64,000 nucleotides of DNA from Oxytricha trifallax (lineage: Eukaryota; Ciliophora; Spirotrichea; Sporadotrichida; Oxytrichidae), in the NCBI GenBank assembly GCA_000711775.1, contig ARYC01000408.1:62001-126000 (forward strand), read 5' to 3'. The position numbers and the translations under genes were made by a program. The notes below the pieces were generated by a model. The model worked only from the letters and a program-made list of their open reading frames with translations. It searched no databases and was not told the DNA's origin. This document shows positions 1 to 11,107 of this stretch, piece after piece (positions within the stretch are counted from its first letter, which is position 1; the number at the start of each line of letters is the position of its first letter).

Positions 1-1004
1 CTGTTATCTTATCTATGCTTACTCTCTTGCAGCTACTCTGAATCAAGTCTACTGTATCTATAGGCAAGTCATGCATTAGGTGATATAGCAGCAGATTCTT
101 GTAATGAGTCTTGATTATACTCCATTAGAATTCAATTCCATTAAATTAAGGGCTGTAAGGAATGTTGTAAATAGGAGTTATGTTTAGGTCTTCATAAGCT
201 TTCTTAGACTCCTTAGTCTTATATTGAGAGGTTGTCGACAAACAGGTTGATCTCCTAATCGTTGTATTTATCTCTCAACTTATGTAGGAACTCTATGTAC
301 AACTCTCGCTTAATAGAGCGAGGATGAATAACATACTTTTCTAAGCCAGAGTCTTCACTAATACCTGCTAAAATTGCATTGGTTACAACCTTTACTTTAT
401 AATCGTAGACTTATATATTATCATACTTCTTATACCAAGACTTATTTATAAAGGTGTTGAAGGTAAACACAGCTTCATTAGCTTGTAAGAACTTGATGCT
501 ATTGTCAATAGCCCTCTGCATTTAATCATATATATAATTTAAATTATTACTATAAAATGGATTTGTAAAATCAATCACTCTCTTCACTCTGTTGACAGTC
601 TTGAAAGTAATACCATTTCTTCTATAAATGTTGGCTATAGTTTATGGAGAGATACGCATGTCAGGAAACTTGCGATGAAACATCACAGCTCGCTAGTCTA
701 ATGGAAAGTGTGCCCAATACTTTAAAGTCTTCGAGTGGCAGAGGTAGTCAATATAGTGCTGTGACAACTTTTATTTTCTTGCAGGATGCTTTCAAATGCC
801 TGAAGTATAATGCTTTACAGCCAACAAGCAATGATACCTAACTGTTGAGGCACTCTTGCGTAATAACCTAGCTATAGCTGCATAATTCATTACAGGTTTG
901 ACTAAGTCTTTATTAATACTTGTACCATACCAAAGCTTAAGCAGTAAATCTAAATATTACTCATCATAAATAGACCCTAAATTTCGCTAATTTCTATTTC
1001 TCAT
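1..1004 (-). pseudogene. TBE transposase (DDE, IS630/Tc1-like), 3' end missing
   Basis: This is the '42-kDa' TBE transposase read on the minus strand from ATG at 1004. It opens with the MRNRNQRNLGSIYDE type N-terminus shared with TBE-3 and TBE-6 and continues through the FHRKF, HADEAVF and LFVDNLSVHK regions. Such proteins cut and paste TBEs and are associated with germline-to-soma DNA elimination. Codon 71 is an in-frame TGA (792-794), at the homologous place in TBE-3, TBE-6 and TBE-7. The frame is lost at base 1 before the C-terminus. Family assignment is firm; activity is doubtful. Confidence 0.85.
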
Positions 1005-1106
1005 TTTGCAAATTGGCCTAATTTCTCTACTAACCCCAATAAGACCCCAGCTATACCCTACAAATCAAAGCACTTATAAACCTCACTAAGGGGTTTTGGG
1101 GTTTTG
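1..1106 (-). mobile_element. TBE-1, truncated telomere-bearing element
   Basis: The right terminus is seen on the plus strand as two G4T4 units ending in TTTTG at 1106, followed by target AAT. The inner ~78 bp match the other TBE ends in the window. Only the transposase end of the element is present. The element begins at base 1 of the window, so it is either truncated or cut by the window edge. Base 1 is the same transposase position at which TBE-7 starts (60578). Confidence 0.9.
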
Positions 1107-1261
1107 AATATGTAATCTTATATTTTTAAGAATATTATTGTCTATTTAAAATTTATCGATTTTATATGTCTTAAAATTAAAAAAAATCTACCATATAACA
1201 TTTATGATTATGATTTCTCATATTCTCTTTTCTACTTTATATTAATTTCATATATTTAATA

Positions 1262-1486
1262 AGTATTTACTAAGTCTGAGTAAATATCTTTGAAGTATGG
1301 CTCAATCACCAAATCTTTAAAATCTTATGAGATTGATTCCCTGTCGTCTAATATTTCATATCTCTATAAGTTGCTGCCCTTCTCTAAGAAATAGGCATGA
1401 CTGAATTGCAATAGGTCTTCTCCTTTCTTTCTTGAGGGAGTTAGTTTTGTTTTAGGGTTCTACTGATTGTATGATTCATAAGTACT
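1262..1486 (-). CDS. Coding fragment, probable MDS of an unrecognised gene
   Basis: About 75 codons stay open on the minus strand with TAA/TAG as glutamine, in a local island of higher GC surrounded by very AT-rich DNA. The translation is mixed and hydrophilic, including SRKKGEDLLQFSHAYFLEKG and DFKDLVIEPYFKDIYSDL. I do not recognise a family. It lies in the same orientation as the fragments at 2820 and 3005, so the three may be segments of one macronuclear gene split by IESs. Exact ends and pointers were not determined. Confidence 0.45.
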
Positions 1487-2819
1487 TTTTACTTTAAAAA
1501 AAGAATAATTATAATTTATTTTATAAAAAACTAAAAATTTATATATAAATAAAGATTCAATAGATATGTTAGGTGAAGTTTCAGTCATAAAAATAAATAT
1601 TATGTTTAAATATATAATTTTGTTCAGTGTACATCTTGAAAACTGTTGTTATTTTTGTAGTTATGAAATTATATAAAATAACTAATATGTACTCAATTTT
1701 AAATGAACTTTGTATTACTCTTCTTAAAATTTTTACATATTTATTATCATATCATACTTAATTAGATAATTCAATCATAAATGGTATATAAATATTGGAA
1801 TTGAAATAATATACATAACAGTTTTCAGTAAAATTTAATCTTCCTTAACGATTAATTGAAAAATTAAAAATAATTCTATTCAATTGAATTGCCTCCAAGT
1901 TTATTTATAAAATTCAGAATTAATATTATTGCTTTTTTTTAATTTAAATTATTTGATGAACTTTGAATTGAATAATAATGTTTAGTTTAATTTAATTAAT
2001 TAAGGTAGAAAGTTTTAATAAAAAATTATAAATCAATTAAAATTCTTTTTGTATAAATCAATATATAAAAGTTAATGAAACCCATAATTTTTAATTAATT
2101 ATATTTATTCAAAAATTATAGCTTAAATAGCCTTACTAAATGTATATTAAGCTAAACTGCATTAATAATAATCTAATGACTTTTTTACTTTTTTTTATTT
2201 AATATTTGTTATTTATTATATTTAAAAACCGAAGAAATTTAATTATTATACAATGTTGTATTTTAACAATATATACCATTTACATATATTATTGATATTT
2301 ATACTACTTTATAAGATTTCTCATATAATATTTTTATTTAATATTTACTATCAATATCTATTATTTAATCTTTTCATATATATATAAATAAAACTAAACA
2401 TTATTTCCTTTATTAAATACACTTTTTGTCCTATTATTTATAAATTTATTAAATTTATTAAATATTTTTATCAAAATATTCAAATTTATCAATTAAAAGT
2501 TAAACAAAATAAATTTTAAATTTAAAAAACATAAAATTAATCATATATTGAAATTTTTTTTTCATCAATTCCCTTATGTATTGATATTTTTGGATGAAAT
2601 TTATTTAAAAATTCCCTATCAATAATCTATCATTATTATTTATTCAGTGTATTTTTAACATAATTTAATTTTTAATTTAAAATATGATCTTTAAATTTTT
2701 CATTAATAAAAGGTTATTATACTAAATTATGTAATATTGTTGATTAATATTTGCTAATAATTTTCAGTAAAATTGATATTATAAAAATCTATTTTCCTTA
2801 TTTTATTTATTATATATGA

Positions 2820-2925
2820 AAACTTCTTAAGAAAACTTGGATGGTCTGTAGAAATAAATGAATTTTCTTTCAGTGCTGGTCATTACTTCTTTGATGTTTT
2901 CTCTTGTCAACTTTTTATAATGGAC
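2820..2925 (-). CDS. Coding fragment, probable MDS
   Basis: A minus-strand frame reads ILAIVHYKKLTRENIKEV followed by STERKFIYFYRPSKFSQEVF, with TAA as glutamine. It is short, but its amino-acid composition is protein-like compared with the flanking A/T runs. Same strand as the neighbouring fragments. No family recognised. Confidence 0.4.
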
Positions 2926-3004
2926 TATTGCTAAAATAGATAAAAATAGGAAATATGATAAATTAATCAAAAATAAAATATATATTATTAATTTTAACCA
3001 GCTT

Positions 3005-3420
3005 TACTTTTCGTTTTTATTCGAACACTTATAGCTAAATATTGTCAATTTGATCAAATTTTAACAAGAATCACTGATTTTAAAGCAGGATCTTCAAATT
3101 TTCCAACTGATTTACTAGTTTAGTTCCCAATAGTCATTTTTACTGTCCAACTTTTAAAAACATTGGCAGTCATAGACACCTATGACAAAATATTCATAAT
3201 CTAGAGTGGAATCACCATAAATGGTCATTAACTTGTTGCATAATGTGTTTATTGTGAAATTTGAGACCCTATCGTATTTTCCATGTTTATAAAACCTCCA
3301 GCTCACCAACTTTCAAGACCTGCTCAAGTGTTTGAGCACCAAATTCGTCAGCTTTAGTGAAGGAGGAGCCAAAATGACTATTTGAATGAGCGAAATTGAG
3401 AGAGGTTTTTGGATTTCTGG
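3005..3420 (-). CDS. Coding fragment(s) of an unrecognised gene, one frame slip
   Basis: The minus strand reads HSNSHFGSSFTKADEFGAQT...LKVGELEVL, then shifts frame by one base near 3290 and continues as KHGKYDRVSNFTINTLCNKL and YGDSTLDYEYFVIGVYDCQC, ending at TGA near 3040. The shift lies in a GTTTTATAAAC run and may be a sequencing slip, a mutation or an unrecognised small intron. The function is not recognised. It probably belongs with the fragments at 1262 and 2820. Confidence 0.45.
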
Positions 3421-3566
3421 GTTTGATTAGTTGGAATTAAAACTTAAAAGTGTGATATGTAATAAGGGGGCTTTTAATCAATTAATTCGACGATTAAACT
3501 GCTGTTTCTGTATGTATTGGTTGTCGTCTTCAATAGCTCCTGTACCCCAACTCATAGTATTTCATC

Positions 3567-4022
3567 TCAATCTGACACAAATTCATGCTTAATGGTGCTG
3601 CACCATTGCTCCACGCTGAAGGCCCAAAGCTTGTTGACGTCTGTCTTGGTCATGGCCTTCAGAATCTGCGGGAGCCGTTTCACCAGGTGGATCCTATGAA
3701 AAGTTAGGTATAGTATGGTTACTTGCTGTCAGCTTGCTCTTATCGGAGGTGTCTCTTGATGGAGGTGAACAACTGCTCGATGTGGTGAATCCAGGGTAAA
3801 TACTCTGCATTGAAAAGGACAGTGACCTTGAACTTCCTAGCAGTCTCCAGCACCTCTGAATACTTGTGAATGACTGCGTTTTCCATGAGCAGCACGATCC
3901 TCTTCGACACAAGGTCTTTGTCTTTGCGTAGCTGGCGCAAGGTGTAATAGAGTAAGTTCTCGAACACCACTGCATCGAAGGCCCCCTCAATGATTTGGCT
4001 GGAGACCATCTGGTCCTTAGTG
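3567..4022 (-). pseudogene. DDE-superfamily (IS630/Tc1-like) transposase-derived gene, 5' end cut by TBE-2
   Basis: The minus strand reads MVSSQIIEGAFDAVVFENLL, then VLLMENAVIHKYSEVLETAR, FKVTVLFNAEYLPWIHHIEQ and LFTSIKRHLR. This is the last part of a DDE domain (usual forms: LLDNASIHK, YSPQLNPIEQ). The second catalytic Asp is replaced by Glu (MENA) and the usual Asn of NPIE by His (HHIE), so it may be domesticated or dead. After SIKRHLR the frame runs to TGA at 3688. A second frame, IHLVKRLPQILKAMTKTDVN..., continues in the -1 register to TGA at 3567-3569. The 5' part ends exactly where TBE-2 begins (ATT at 4023-4025), and no continuation is visible beyond TBE-2. GC content is well above the flanks. 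Confidence 0.6.
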
Positions 4023-4106
4023 ATTCAAAACCCCAAAACCCCTTAATGAGGTTTATAAGTGCTTTGATTTGTAGTGAATTTTTTAGGGGTTGGGGTTATT
4101 AATTAA

Positions 4107-6509
4107 ATGAGAGACAAAAATAACAAGCTTTTGGGGTCTATTTATGATGAAGAGTATATAGATTTAGTGTTTAAACTGCGTTATGGATGTGATATGTATA
4201 GTGAATAAGTCAAACCAGTACTGAACTATAAGTCTATTGCACTCCTCTTAAAGCGTAGTCCATCAACTGTTCGCTCTCACTGCTTTGAAAGCTGTGTAAT
4301 TAAAGCAATAATAGCTGAATTCTTAGCCTAAGAGGAAGTCAAAGTTTCTATAGAAACATATTGACTATCTTATTAATGAAAAAACTTTGAAGTATTGGGC
4401 TCACTTCTCTCTCGACTAACGAGCTATTATGTTTCACCGCCAGTTCCTGAGTTGAAGATCTCTGCATAATCTGCTGCAAACATTTATAAACGAAACGGTT
4501 TCTCTTACAAAGGTGTAAATCGTATAAAGAGAGTAATTGATTTCACTCTGCCATTTTACAACAACAACTTAAATGCAGAGAGTATTAATTAATGTGTATC
4601 AGCTTTGAAATAACTATGAGTATCTATGAAATATATATTTGAGCCCTTATGAGAACCCAAATTATATAAATTCATTCTATTGAAAGAAATTCATTATATT
4701 AATGAAATTTATTTATAAAGAAAAATTTGTGTGTTTTCATCTTTCAACTTAACTTTAATCATGTAATTTTAAATTCATAATAAACTTTAATTCATATTCT
4801 TTCTTTATAAGCTAAATTTAAATTGCTAATAATTAATAAAAAAATAGATTTTTTATGGTTGTTGAGGAAGTAGTTGTTGCATTTGAGCACTCTAGTTGTT
4901 GTTGTTTCCTTCTTTCATCATGTCAAGAAGCTCTTCGTCCACTTGGTGATCGAGGGAAGTCTCCTACTGATTTTTGAGCTCTGCCTATAAAATTATAAAT
5001 CAAGTTGAATATTTTTATAATCTTCCTCTTCATCAGTCAAGATGAATTGGACTGCATACTTTGAAAGATCAATTCATTAATTAATATTAAAAATATTGTA
5101 AAATCAAGCTACTCTTAGGAGTCTAGAATTGTATCACAAGTTGGTTTGAAAAGCATCTGAACATTCATAGGAAGACTGTCATGGAGTTCATGGACTATGC
5201 CTAGGTTGCGAACTTGCTTTAAAATAATTTCAATATATTATATAATAAAAGCAAAATAATAAATTTTATAAAGGCTTCCTGAATTTGAATTTTTTGTGAC
5301 TGTTTGCTTTCTTGAAAGGAATCGCATATTTCAAGAAAATATCTAAAGAATGGTTCATAATAATTTTCTCAATTACAATAATTATTAATTATATATTGAA
5401 TTCAATTTAGAGATTGAGCTACGAGAGGCTAAAATTTCCCAACACACAAGCTTGGATGCAGGATTTCAATTAACAATTATATTAATTATTATTAAGGTCC
5501 TGCAGTGAGTCTAGTTTAAATCAATGCAAGTGTTTGAAGAGAGATTGTCGAAATCGTTCTTTAATTGTTAAAATGCCTAGTTTTTATCAAAGTTTTCTTT
5601 CTCTACATTGAAAATATGCTTATCTTTATCTTGGAGCTTCTTTTCAAGAGACTACTATTGCATCTTCAAAGAAATTATCTCAGAATCAATCTCTTTGGTC
5701 TTGGCTTTGATGTCTGAATCTTTTTATTTCAACTCTCAATCCTTCTGTTTAAGATCAGCTGCCCAAAGTTTGTTTGATTCACGATCAGATCAGATACTTG
5801 AATGCGCTTCTCTTCTATCCTTTTCAAAGTTCTTCTCTAACTAGGTGAGATTACTCTCTCTTTCAATCAGTTCAGATTCAAAGTTCTACAACTCAGTTTG
5901 CCAGTTTGACAAATTCTGATATTCTTGAGAGTCAGAGCCTAATAGAATAATATTAAGTTTATTCATGCTGACGAGGCTGTGTTTACATTCAACACTTTCA
6001 TCTAGAAGTCTTGGTATAAGAGGCATAGCAATATAGAAGTATATGACTAGAAAGTCAAGGTATAAACAATGGCAATTCTTGGAGGTATTAGCGAGGATGC
6101 TGGTTTAGAAACTTATGTTATTCATCCTCGCTCTATTAAGACAGAGCAGTATATTAAGTTCTTAGAGCAGCTGAGAGAGAAGTACCCTGAATAAGAGATT
6201 ATACTATTCGTTGATAATCTTTCAGTTCATAAGACAAAAGAAACAAGGAAAAGTTATGAACAACTAAGAATAACACCAGTGTTCAACGTGCCTTACAGCC
6301 CATAGTTTAATGGAATTGAATTCTACTGGGGTATACTAAAAGGTCATTATAAGAAACTGCTGCTATACCATCTTATGCATGACCTACCTATCGATACAGT
6401 AGACTTTATTAAAAGCTCAGCGAAGAGAGTAGATAATTAATTGGCTTAAAAGTGTGCTAAAGAAGGGAGAGTGAATGTATATAAATAAGTTTTGTAGTTA
6501 AGTTAATGA
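4107..6509 (+). pseudogene. TBE-2 transposase, split by a 1.35-kb insertion
   Basis: ATG at 4107 starts MRDKNNKLLGSIYDEEYIDL. The N-terminal half runs to about 4592. The second half resumes at 5941 with the HADEAVFTFNTFI region, then ILGGISEDAGLETYVIHPRS, the ILFVDNLSVHKTKE motif and the FNGIEFYW motif (catalytic Glu), ending TGA at 6507-6509. Extra small indels disrupt the N-terminal half near 4330. It ends 9 bp before the stop of the convergent 22-kDa gene. The DDE transposase assignment rests on motif order and on the other TBE copies. Confidence 0.85.
4593..5940 (-). pseudogene. Coiled-coil gene fragment inserted in the TBE-2 transposase
   Basis: Comparison with TBE-5 and TBE-6 shows that 4593-5940 is foreign to the transposase. 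On the minus strand it encodes a coiled-coil-like protein: SDSQEYQNLSNWQTELQNFE, ELIERESNLTQLEKNFEKDR, KIDSEIISLKMQQQSLEKKL and, nearer the left end, a Gln-rich tail (AELKNQQETSLDHQVDEELL, then NNNNQSAQMQQLLPQQP). Coding blocks are separated by AT-rich gaps, as in an MDS/IES locus. Two TGA codons fall within the coiled-coil frame, so this copy is probably dead. No clear target duplication was found. It may be a captured piece of a macronuclear gene locus. Confidence 0.55.
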
Positions 6510-6518
6510 ATATATAAG

Positions 6519-7305
6519 TCACATTTAAAATTCTTTAGAGGGAGCTGGCTTCTCTTTCTTTTCTTCTACTTCTTGCTTCCCTCCTCCTAAGTTTCTTCTC
6601 TTGCTGCCTACTCCAGCATCTATGTTCATTGACTCTGGAGGCTAAATATTTGAATAAAGTCTCTTGCTGACTTCATACTTTGTCTCCTACTTTCGCTCTC
6701 TGTGAAGCATGCTCTATTCCTTCATCAAGAAGATGCCAGTACCAGATTTTTCTAAAGAGTTAAACCACAAATCTTACTTGAAATATATGGGTGCTTCTGC
6801 AACTCTGATAGCCAGCTCTCACTTATCTTGATCCCCTGTTTATCCTTATCTTCTGAAGAGATGCTGTACCTTTTCTTATGAGATTCTTGAATAATTTCTT
6901 TCAAGTAATCACCTTTAATTGTTGCAAGTATGCAAAGAAATAGTTTCTTTCAGGTAGTTTATTTGACAACTGCTTCTTAGTAGGCAGGTACTGCGAAACC
7001 TCTGGGTCATTCATAGCATCATCGTATAAGTTAGTCACTGAGATTTCTGGATAGTTTGGAATCTCTGCAAACTTTACATCTTAAGTTTTCAGTGCTTTCT
7101 TTTCTTCGCAGAGTATCGCTCTTAGGAATGAAATTTTAGTACCTTCCATCGTTGGCAGGAACAAACCAACTACATAATAAAAGTTAGCCACTATGAGTTC
7201 ATTGCCTTGCTGCTCCAGGTAGCGATGCAAATCCTCCTTGCTTCTAAATCTTTGGATCAATTCTTGTGCTTGCACTCTTTTCATTTCATAAATCATTGAC
7301 TCCAT
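6519..7305 (-). pseudogene. TBE-2 '22-kDa' gene
   Basis: ATG at 7305 starts MESMIYEMKRVQAQELIQRF. Conserved blocks VGLFLPTMEGTKISFLRAIL, IPNYPEISVTNLYDDAM and LPTKKQLSNKLPERN follow, then a basic C-terminus MNIDAGVGSKRRNL and TGA at 6519-6521. The function of this TBE gene is unknown. A 26-nt GT-AG intron lies around 6747-6772 (plus-strand TCTTTAG...GTAAG reversed). The position of intron 1 in other TBEs is here a 36-nt stretch starting GCAATG and ending GTAG, which also reads through in frame. A 1-bp deletion near 6930 shifts the frame. Its 3' end is convergent with the transposase. Confidence 0.8.
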
Positions 7306-7887
7306 CTTGTTTACAGATCTAAGAAATGATATTAAAATTAAAGTTTATTGATTTCAATTGTATACCTCTGTAAAACTGACTATTAAATATGGGCATCCTA
7401 TAGGAGGTCAACCTCTAAGAAGGATATGGAGAAGGTTTTGAGAACCGGTTTCAAACTTGAGAGATTGATATCAATTTCTACAGTTATAGTTCCATATTTT
7501 TAAATTTAAATTGGTACGTACTTAATTAGGAGCAGCTCCTAAAATGCTGGTACTTAATTAGGAGCACCCAAATTTTAATCATAAAATGGCAAAATACCTC
7601 CTAAAGCAGTACGTACTTAATTAGGTGCACCTCCTAAATTGGTACGTGCTGTAATCAACTTATTATTGATCTTAAAAATGTTTACTTTCTCACCCATATT
7701 TAGAGCTGGTTCGTCTCTTAGTGCTCATTTTTCTTGGCTAATACTCTAAAAACCTCCCTTCAAACTTATAGGGTTGCAAAGCTCTCTTATGAGCTCTGAG
7801 TTATAGATGCAGTTTTATAATTTTAAATTCAATTTAAATATGAGAGCTAACATTTTTAGAAAAACAACAGCTCTTCCATTAAACTAA
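7306..7887. promoter_or_regulatory. Divergent intergenic region of TBE-2
   Basis: This lies between the divergent 22-kDa and zinc-finger/kinase genes. It contains a box at about 7382-7413 beginning TATTAAATATGGGCATC and ending TAGGAGGTCAACC, conserved at the same place in TBE-3, TBE-5 and TBE-6. Three near-copies of ACTTAATTAGG with GCACC/GCAGC follow at about 7519, 7551 and 7614. Repeated sites and conserved position suggest a two-way promoter. This is inference; no transcription data are available. Confidence 0.5.
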
Positions 7888-10411
7888 ATGAGACTTACCT
7901 TTGGCAGCAATAAAAAGTGTGATAGCTTTGAGATGAAATCTCATAAAGAACTACCAGAGCTATCACTTGAGGTCTCTGTTATTGAAATAGAAATTAATAT
8001 TAGAAAATAAATGGCAAATAAGTATGTGGGAAACAGAGAGGAGGAGAAAGGTAATGATGAAATTCCTATACAAACTGAAGAAGTTGAAGTCTATTTTTGT
8101 GAGTTTTGTGAGAAAGATTTTGCCCATAAATCAAGCTGGTACAGAAATATGAAGGAGCATAGAGAAGCCAAGCCCACTGTCTCCTTAAAGCATGATAAAA
8201 TAGATGGAAAGTATGACTGCTTTGAGTGCCAAAAGCAATACTCTCATACAAGAGTCTTGAAGAAGCATCTATTAAAAGCTCACAAGAAAGATATAGAAAT
8301 TGAGAATCAAGAAGTTAAGCTGAAGCTTCTCAACAAAATAAAAGCGAGGGAATATTCTAAGGTCGTAGTGCCTGAACAAGCTAGAGAGTTAGAGTACGTT
8401 AAGAAAGCAAGCAACCAACTAACCTCTGAAATAACAAAAATTATGATCAAGATTCAATATAAAAAGATTCCTGTTCATGCCTAAATTGACCAAGACACTT
8501 CACTTTAAAGCTACCATATACTAGAAGACTCCTTTGATAAGAAAGTTATCAATGATCATCAATACGCATACAAGGTGTATCCCTTCAATTATCTCTTAAT
8601 TGATGATAAATACTAGATGGAGTTTACAAATGAGTATATAGTACTCACTCAAGAAAAGTTTAAAAAGTGTAGTTGCTTGATCAAGCTCGATGCTATTCTC
8701 CTTGCCAAGGATCATGTTGCTTTTAGAGTGCCTCTATATGATATGACCTTCAGAGATTTCATTTCTGATTAAAGGAATCATAAGTAGCTTGCTTTGATAG
8801 CAACTTAAATCTTACAAGGTATTAAAAAGCTACATAAACTAGGCTTTATTCATAGAGATTTAAAGCCTGAGAATATTATGATAGGCTTTTCACCTGTAAG
8901 AGTAGCAATTATTGACTTCAAAAGATCATTAAGGGTAGAAGTGTCAAGGCTTAAAATTGTTATGGGAACTGCAGGCTATTATCCAGAAAGAGATGACTGG
9001 AGAGATAGAGACTTTCAATGGGTTTTTTGGGCAATGGCAGCAATAATAATAGAGTGCGATATGCCTCGCTGTTCCAACCAAGACCCTCCTCCCACCCCAA
9101 CAACATCCCTATTCATATGAAAATTTTGATAATCGATGTTTAAATCATTTTCCTTCATGACATCTTTATCTCATAATATTTTTTATACATAAAATATATC
9201 ATTTTTTCAAAAATATTTTCAACAAATCAAATGCTACTCTTTAATAAATTTCTTATTCCACAACTTTCACTACGTCCGCCGACTTTTACATAGAGATGCT
9301 TCCATATAAAATAAATTAAATTTATATTTCCATTTGACTCGATAATAGTAGAATAAAATTTATGAGCCAACAAACTCATACAACTTTATTTAAACAAAGT
9401 TGTAATAACATTATTAATCTGTATTCGAAATATGATTAATTTTTATAATTAATTTTTCCAATTTTCTATATTTATTACTATTTTCATTTTTATAGAAACT
9501 AATTGTTATGGAAAATTCATGTGAAAGAAAATTAAAATAATACCTATTTTAAACATGTATTATTAATAAGTTTGTAAAGGGACTGATTTAAATATAAATA
9601 ACTTCTTGATTTTTTAAAGATAGTTAATTTGAAAATAATAATACAAGTTTAAAATAGGTATTATTTTAATTTTCTTTCACATGAATTTTCCATAACAATT
9701 AGTTTCTATAAAAATGAAAATAGTAATAAATATAGAAAATTGGAAAAATTAATTATAAAAATTAATCATATTTCGAATACAGATTAATAATGTTATTACA
9801 ACTTTGTTTAAATAAAGTTGTATGAGTTTGTTGGCTCATAAATTTTATTCTACTATTATCGAGTCAAATGGAAATATAAATTTAATTTATTTTAAATGGA
9901 AGCATCTCTATGTAAAAGTCGGCGGACGTAGTGAAAGTTGTGGAATAAGAAATTTATTAAAGAGTAGCATTTGATTTGTTGAAAATATTTTTGAAAAAAT
10001 GATATATTTTATGTAAAAAAATATATATGAGATCAAGATGTCATGAAGGAAAATGATTTAAACATCGAGAATCAAAATTTTCATATGAATAGGGATGTTG
10101 TTGGAGTGGGAGGGGGGTCTAGTTAGGGTGGGAGGGGGTCTTGTTTTAGGATTGGGAGGGGGAGTGGGAGGGGTCTTTGTTGGAACACCTTGCAACAATT
10201 ACTACTCAACAAGGTGTGAAAAGGATGCGAAGCAAAGAATAAAGCAATTTATAGATAAAAATAGAGTTTCTCTTTCAATGAAATATATAGCAGAGTAAGT
10301 GATTATCAAGCAAAATCCATGATCAGACATATCAATTGAATAGATAGAATAGTGGTTGAGTAAAAAAACTTCAGACCTCCCTCACATGATCCAAAAGTGC
10401 ATTTTGAGTGA
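7888..10411 (+). pseudogene. TBE-2 C2H2 zinc-finger/kinase-like gene, interrupted
   Basis: The start at 7888 (MRLTFGSNKKCDSF) is 41 codons upstream of the ATG at 8011 and in frame through a TAA=Gln. Zinc finger 1 (CEFCEKDFAHKSSWYRNMKEH) has Asn where the first His is expected. Finger 2 is CFECQKQYSHTRVLKKHLLK followed by AH. A kinase-like domain follows with FIHRDLKPENIM, AIIDFKRS (DFG changed to DFK) and GTAGYYPERDDW. The frame is clean until the 1118-bp foldback insertion at 9070, with target CCTCGC/CCTTGC. After the insertion, CNNYYSTRCEKDAKQRIK continues to TGA at 10409-10411 with one further TGA and frame slip near 10312. Confidence 0.88.
9070..10187. mobile_element. Foldback element, TGTTCC family, copy 1
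   Basis: A ~1.1-kb near-perfect palindrome starts TGTTCCAACCAAGAC and ends GTTGGAACA, with long arms around a short centre near 9600. A 6-bp target duplication CCTCGC/CCTTGC flanks it. The G/C-rich outer ends carry GGGAGGGGG runs. Just inside are TTCATATGAAA and CCTTCATGACATCT, which also occur in copy 2 (49441-50929). No transposase is encoded, so it is non-autonomous. Confidence 0.85.
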
Positions 10412-10690
10412 TTAAATAAAATAAATTTACTATAAAATTCACATTAAAACCTATTAATAACCCCAACCCCTAACAAATTCTCTACAAATCAAAGCAGTCA
10501 TAAACCTCAAAAAGTGATTTTGGGGTTTTCATTTAGGATAAAATATAAATGTTCTTATTTAAAAAAAAGGATTGTGTGATTATTTTACAAAATAATTAGA
10601 AATAAAAACAATATTTTTGCTAAGTCCAAATATATATCTTTGAAATAAGGAATAATATTGTACTCATAGAAATAAATTAAAATAATAATA

Positions 10691-11105
10691 TTGTAGAAAT
10701 ACATTTGAATTTGGAAAATTAATTATAATTAAATTAATAATAAATCAAAATCGTGGCAGTTGAAGTTGGCCAATTTAAACGATCTAGGGCTCATTCGATA
10801 GAGAATTCAAAATTAGCTGGACTTTACTATTGGCGGTACTATTTTATCGCATCCCTGGAGCGAGATAACTCGACTTTAATTAAACCCATCTAAATTCATT
10901 AAATTATACCCTCACATTAAAGTCGAGTTATCTCGCTCCAGGGATGCGATAAAATAGTACCGCCAATAGTAAAGTCCAGCTAATTTTGAATTCTCTATCG
11001 AATGAGCCCAAGATCGTTTAAATTGGCCAACTTTAACTGCCACGATTTTGATTTAATATTTATTTATTTTAAATTAATTTTCCAAATTCAAATGTATTCC
11101 TACAA
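10691..11105. repeat. 415-bp palindromic MITE, copy 1
   Basis: Inverted repeats begin TTGTAGAAATACATTTGAAT and include GGCAGTTGAAGTTGGCC and ATCGCATCCCTGGAGCGAG. TA flanks both ends (10689-10690 and 11106-11107), the target of Tc1/mariner-like elements. It has no coding capacity. A second copy of exactly the same length lies at 53483-53897. Confidence 0.88.
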
Positions 11106-11107
11106 TA

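Larger units (their letters stand above)
4026..10530 (+). mobile_element. TBE-2, complete ends, two internal insertions
   Basis: The left end is CAAAACCCCAAAACCCC at 4026, preceded by ATT. The right end is a slightly decayed copy (GGGGTTTTC at 10530) followed by ATT, giving a 3-bp target duplication. Subtracting the 1118-bp foldback element (9070-10187) and the ~1.35-kb gene fragment (4593-5940) leaves about 4.0 kb, the normal TBE size. It is a sister subfamily to TBE-5: both share ATTAATTAAATG before the transposase and the MRLTFGSNKK start of the kinase-like gene. Confidence 0.95.

Noticed and set aside
4026..4042. C4A4 repeats as real telomeres of gene-sized chromosomes
   Set aside because: They are always followed by the conserved TBE inner end and flanked by 3-bp ANT sites within continuous DNA, so they are transposon termini.
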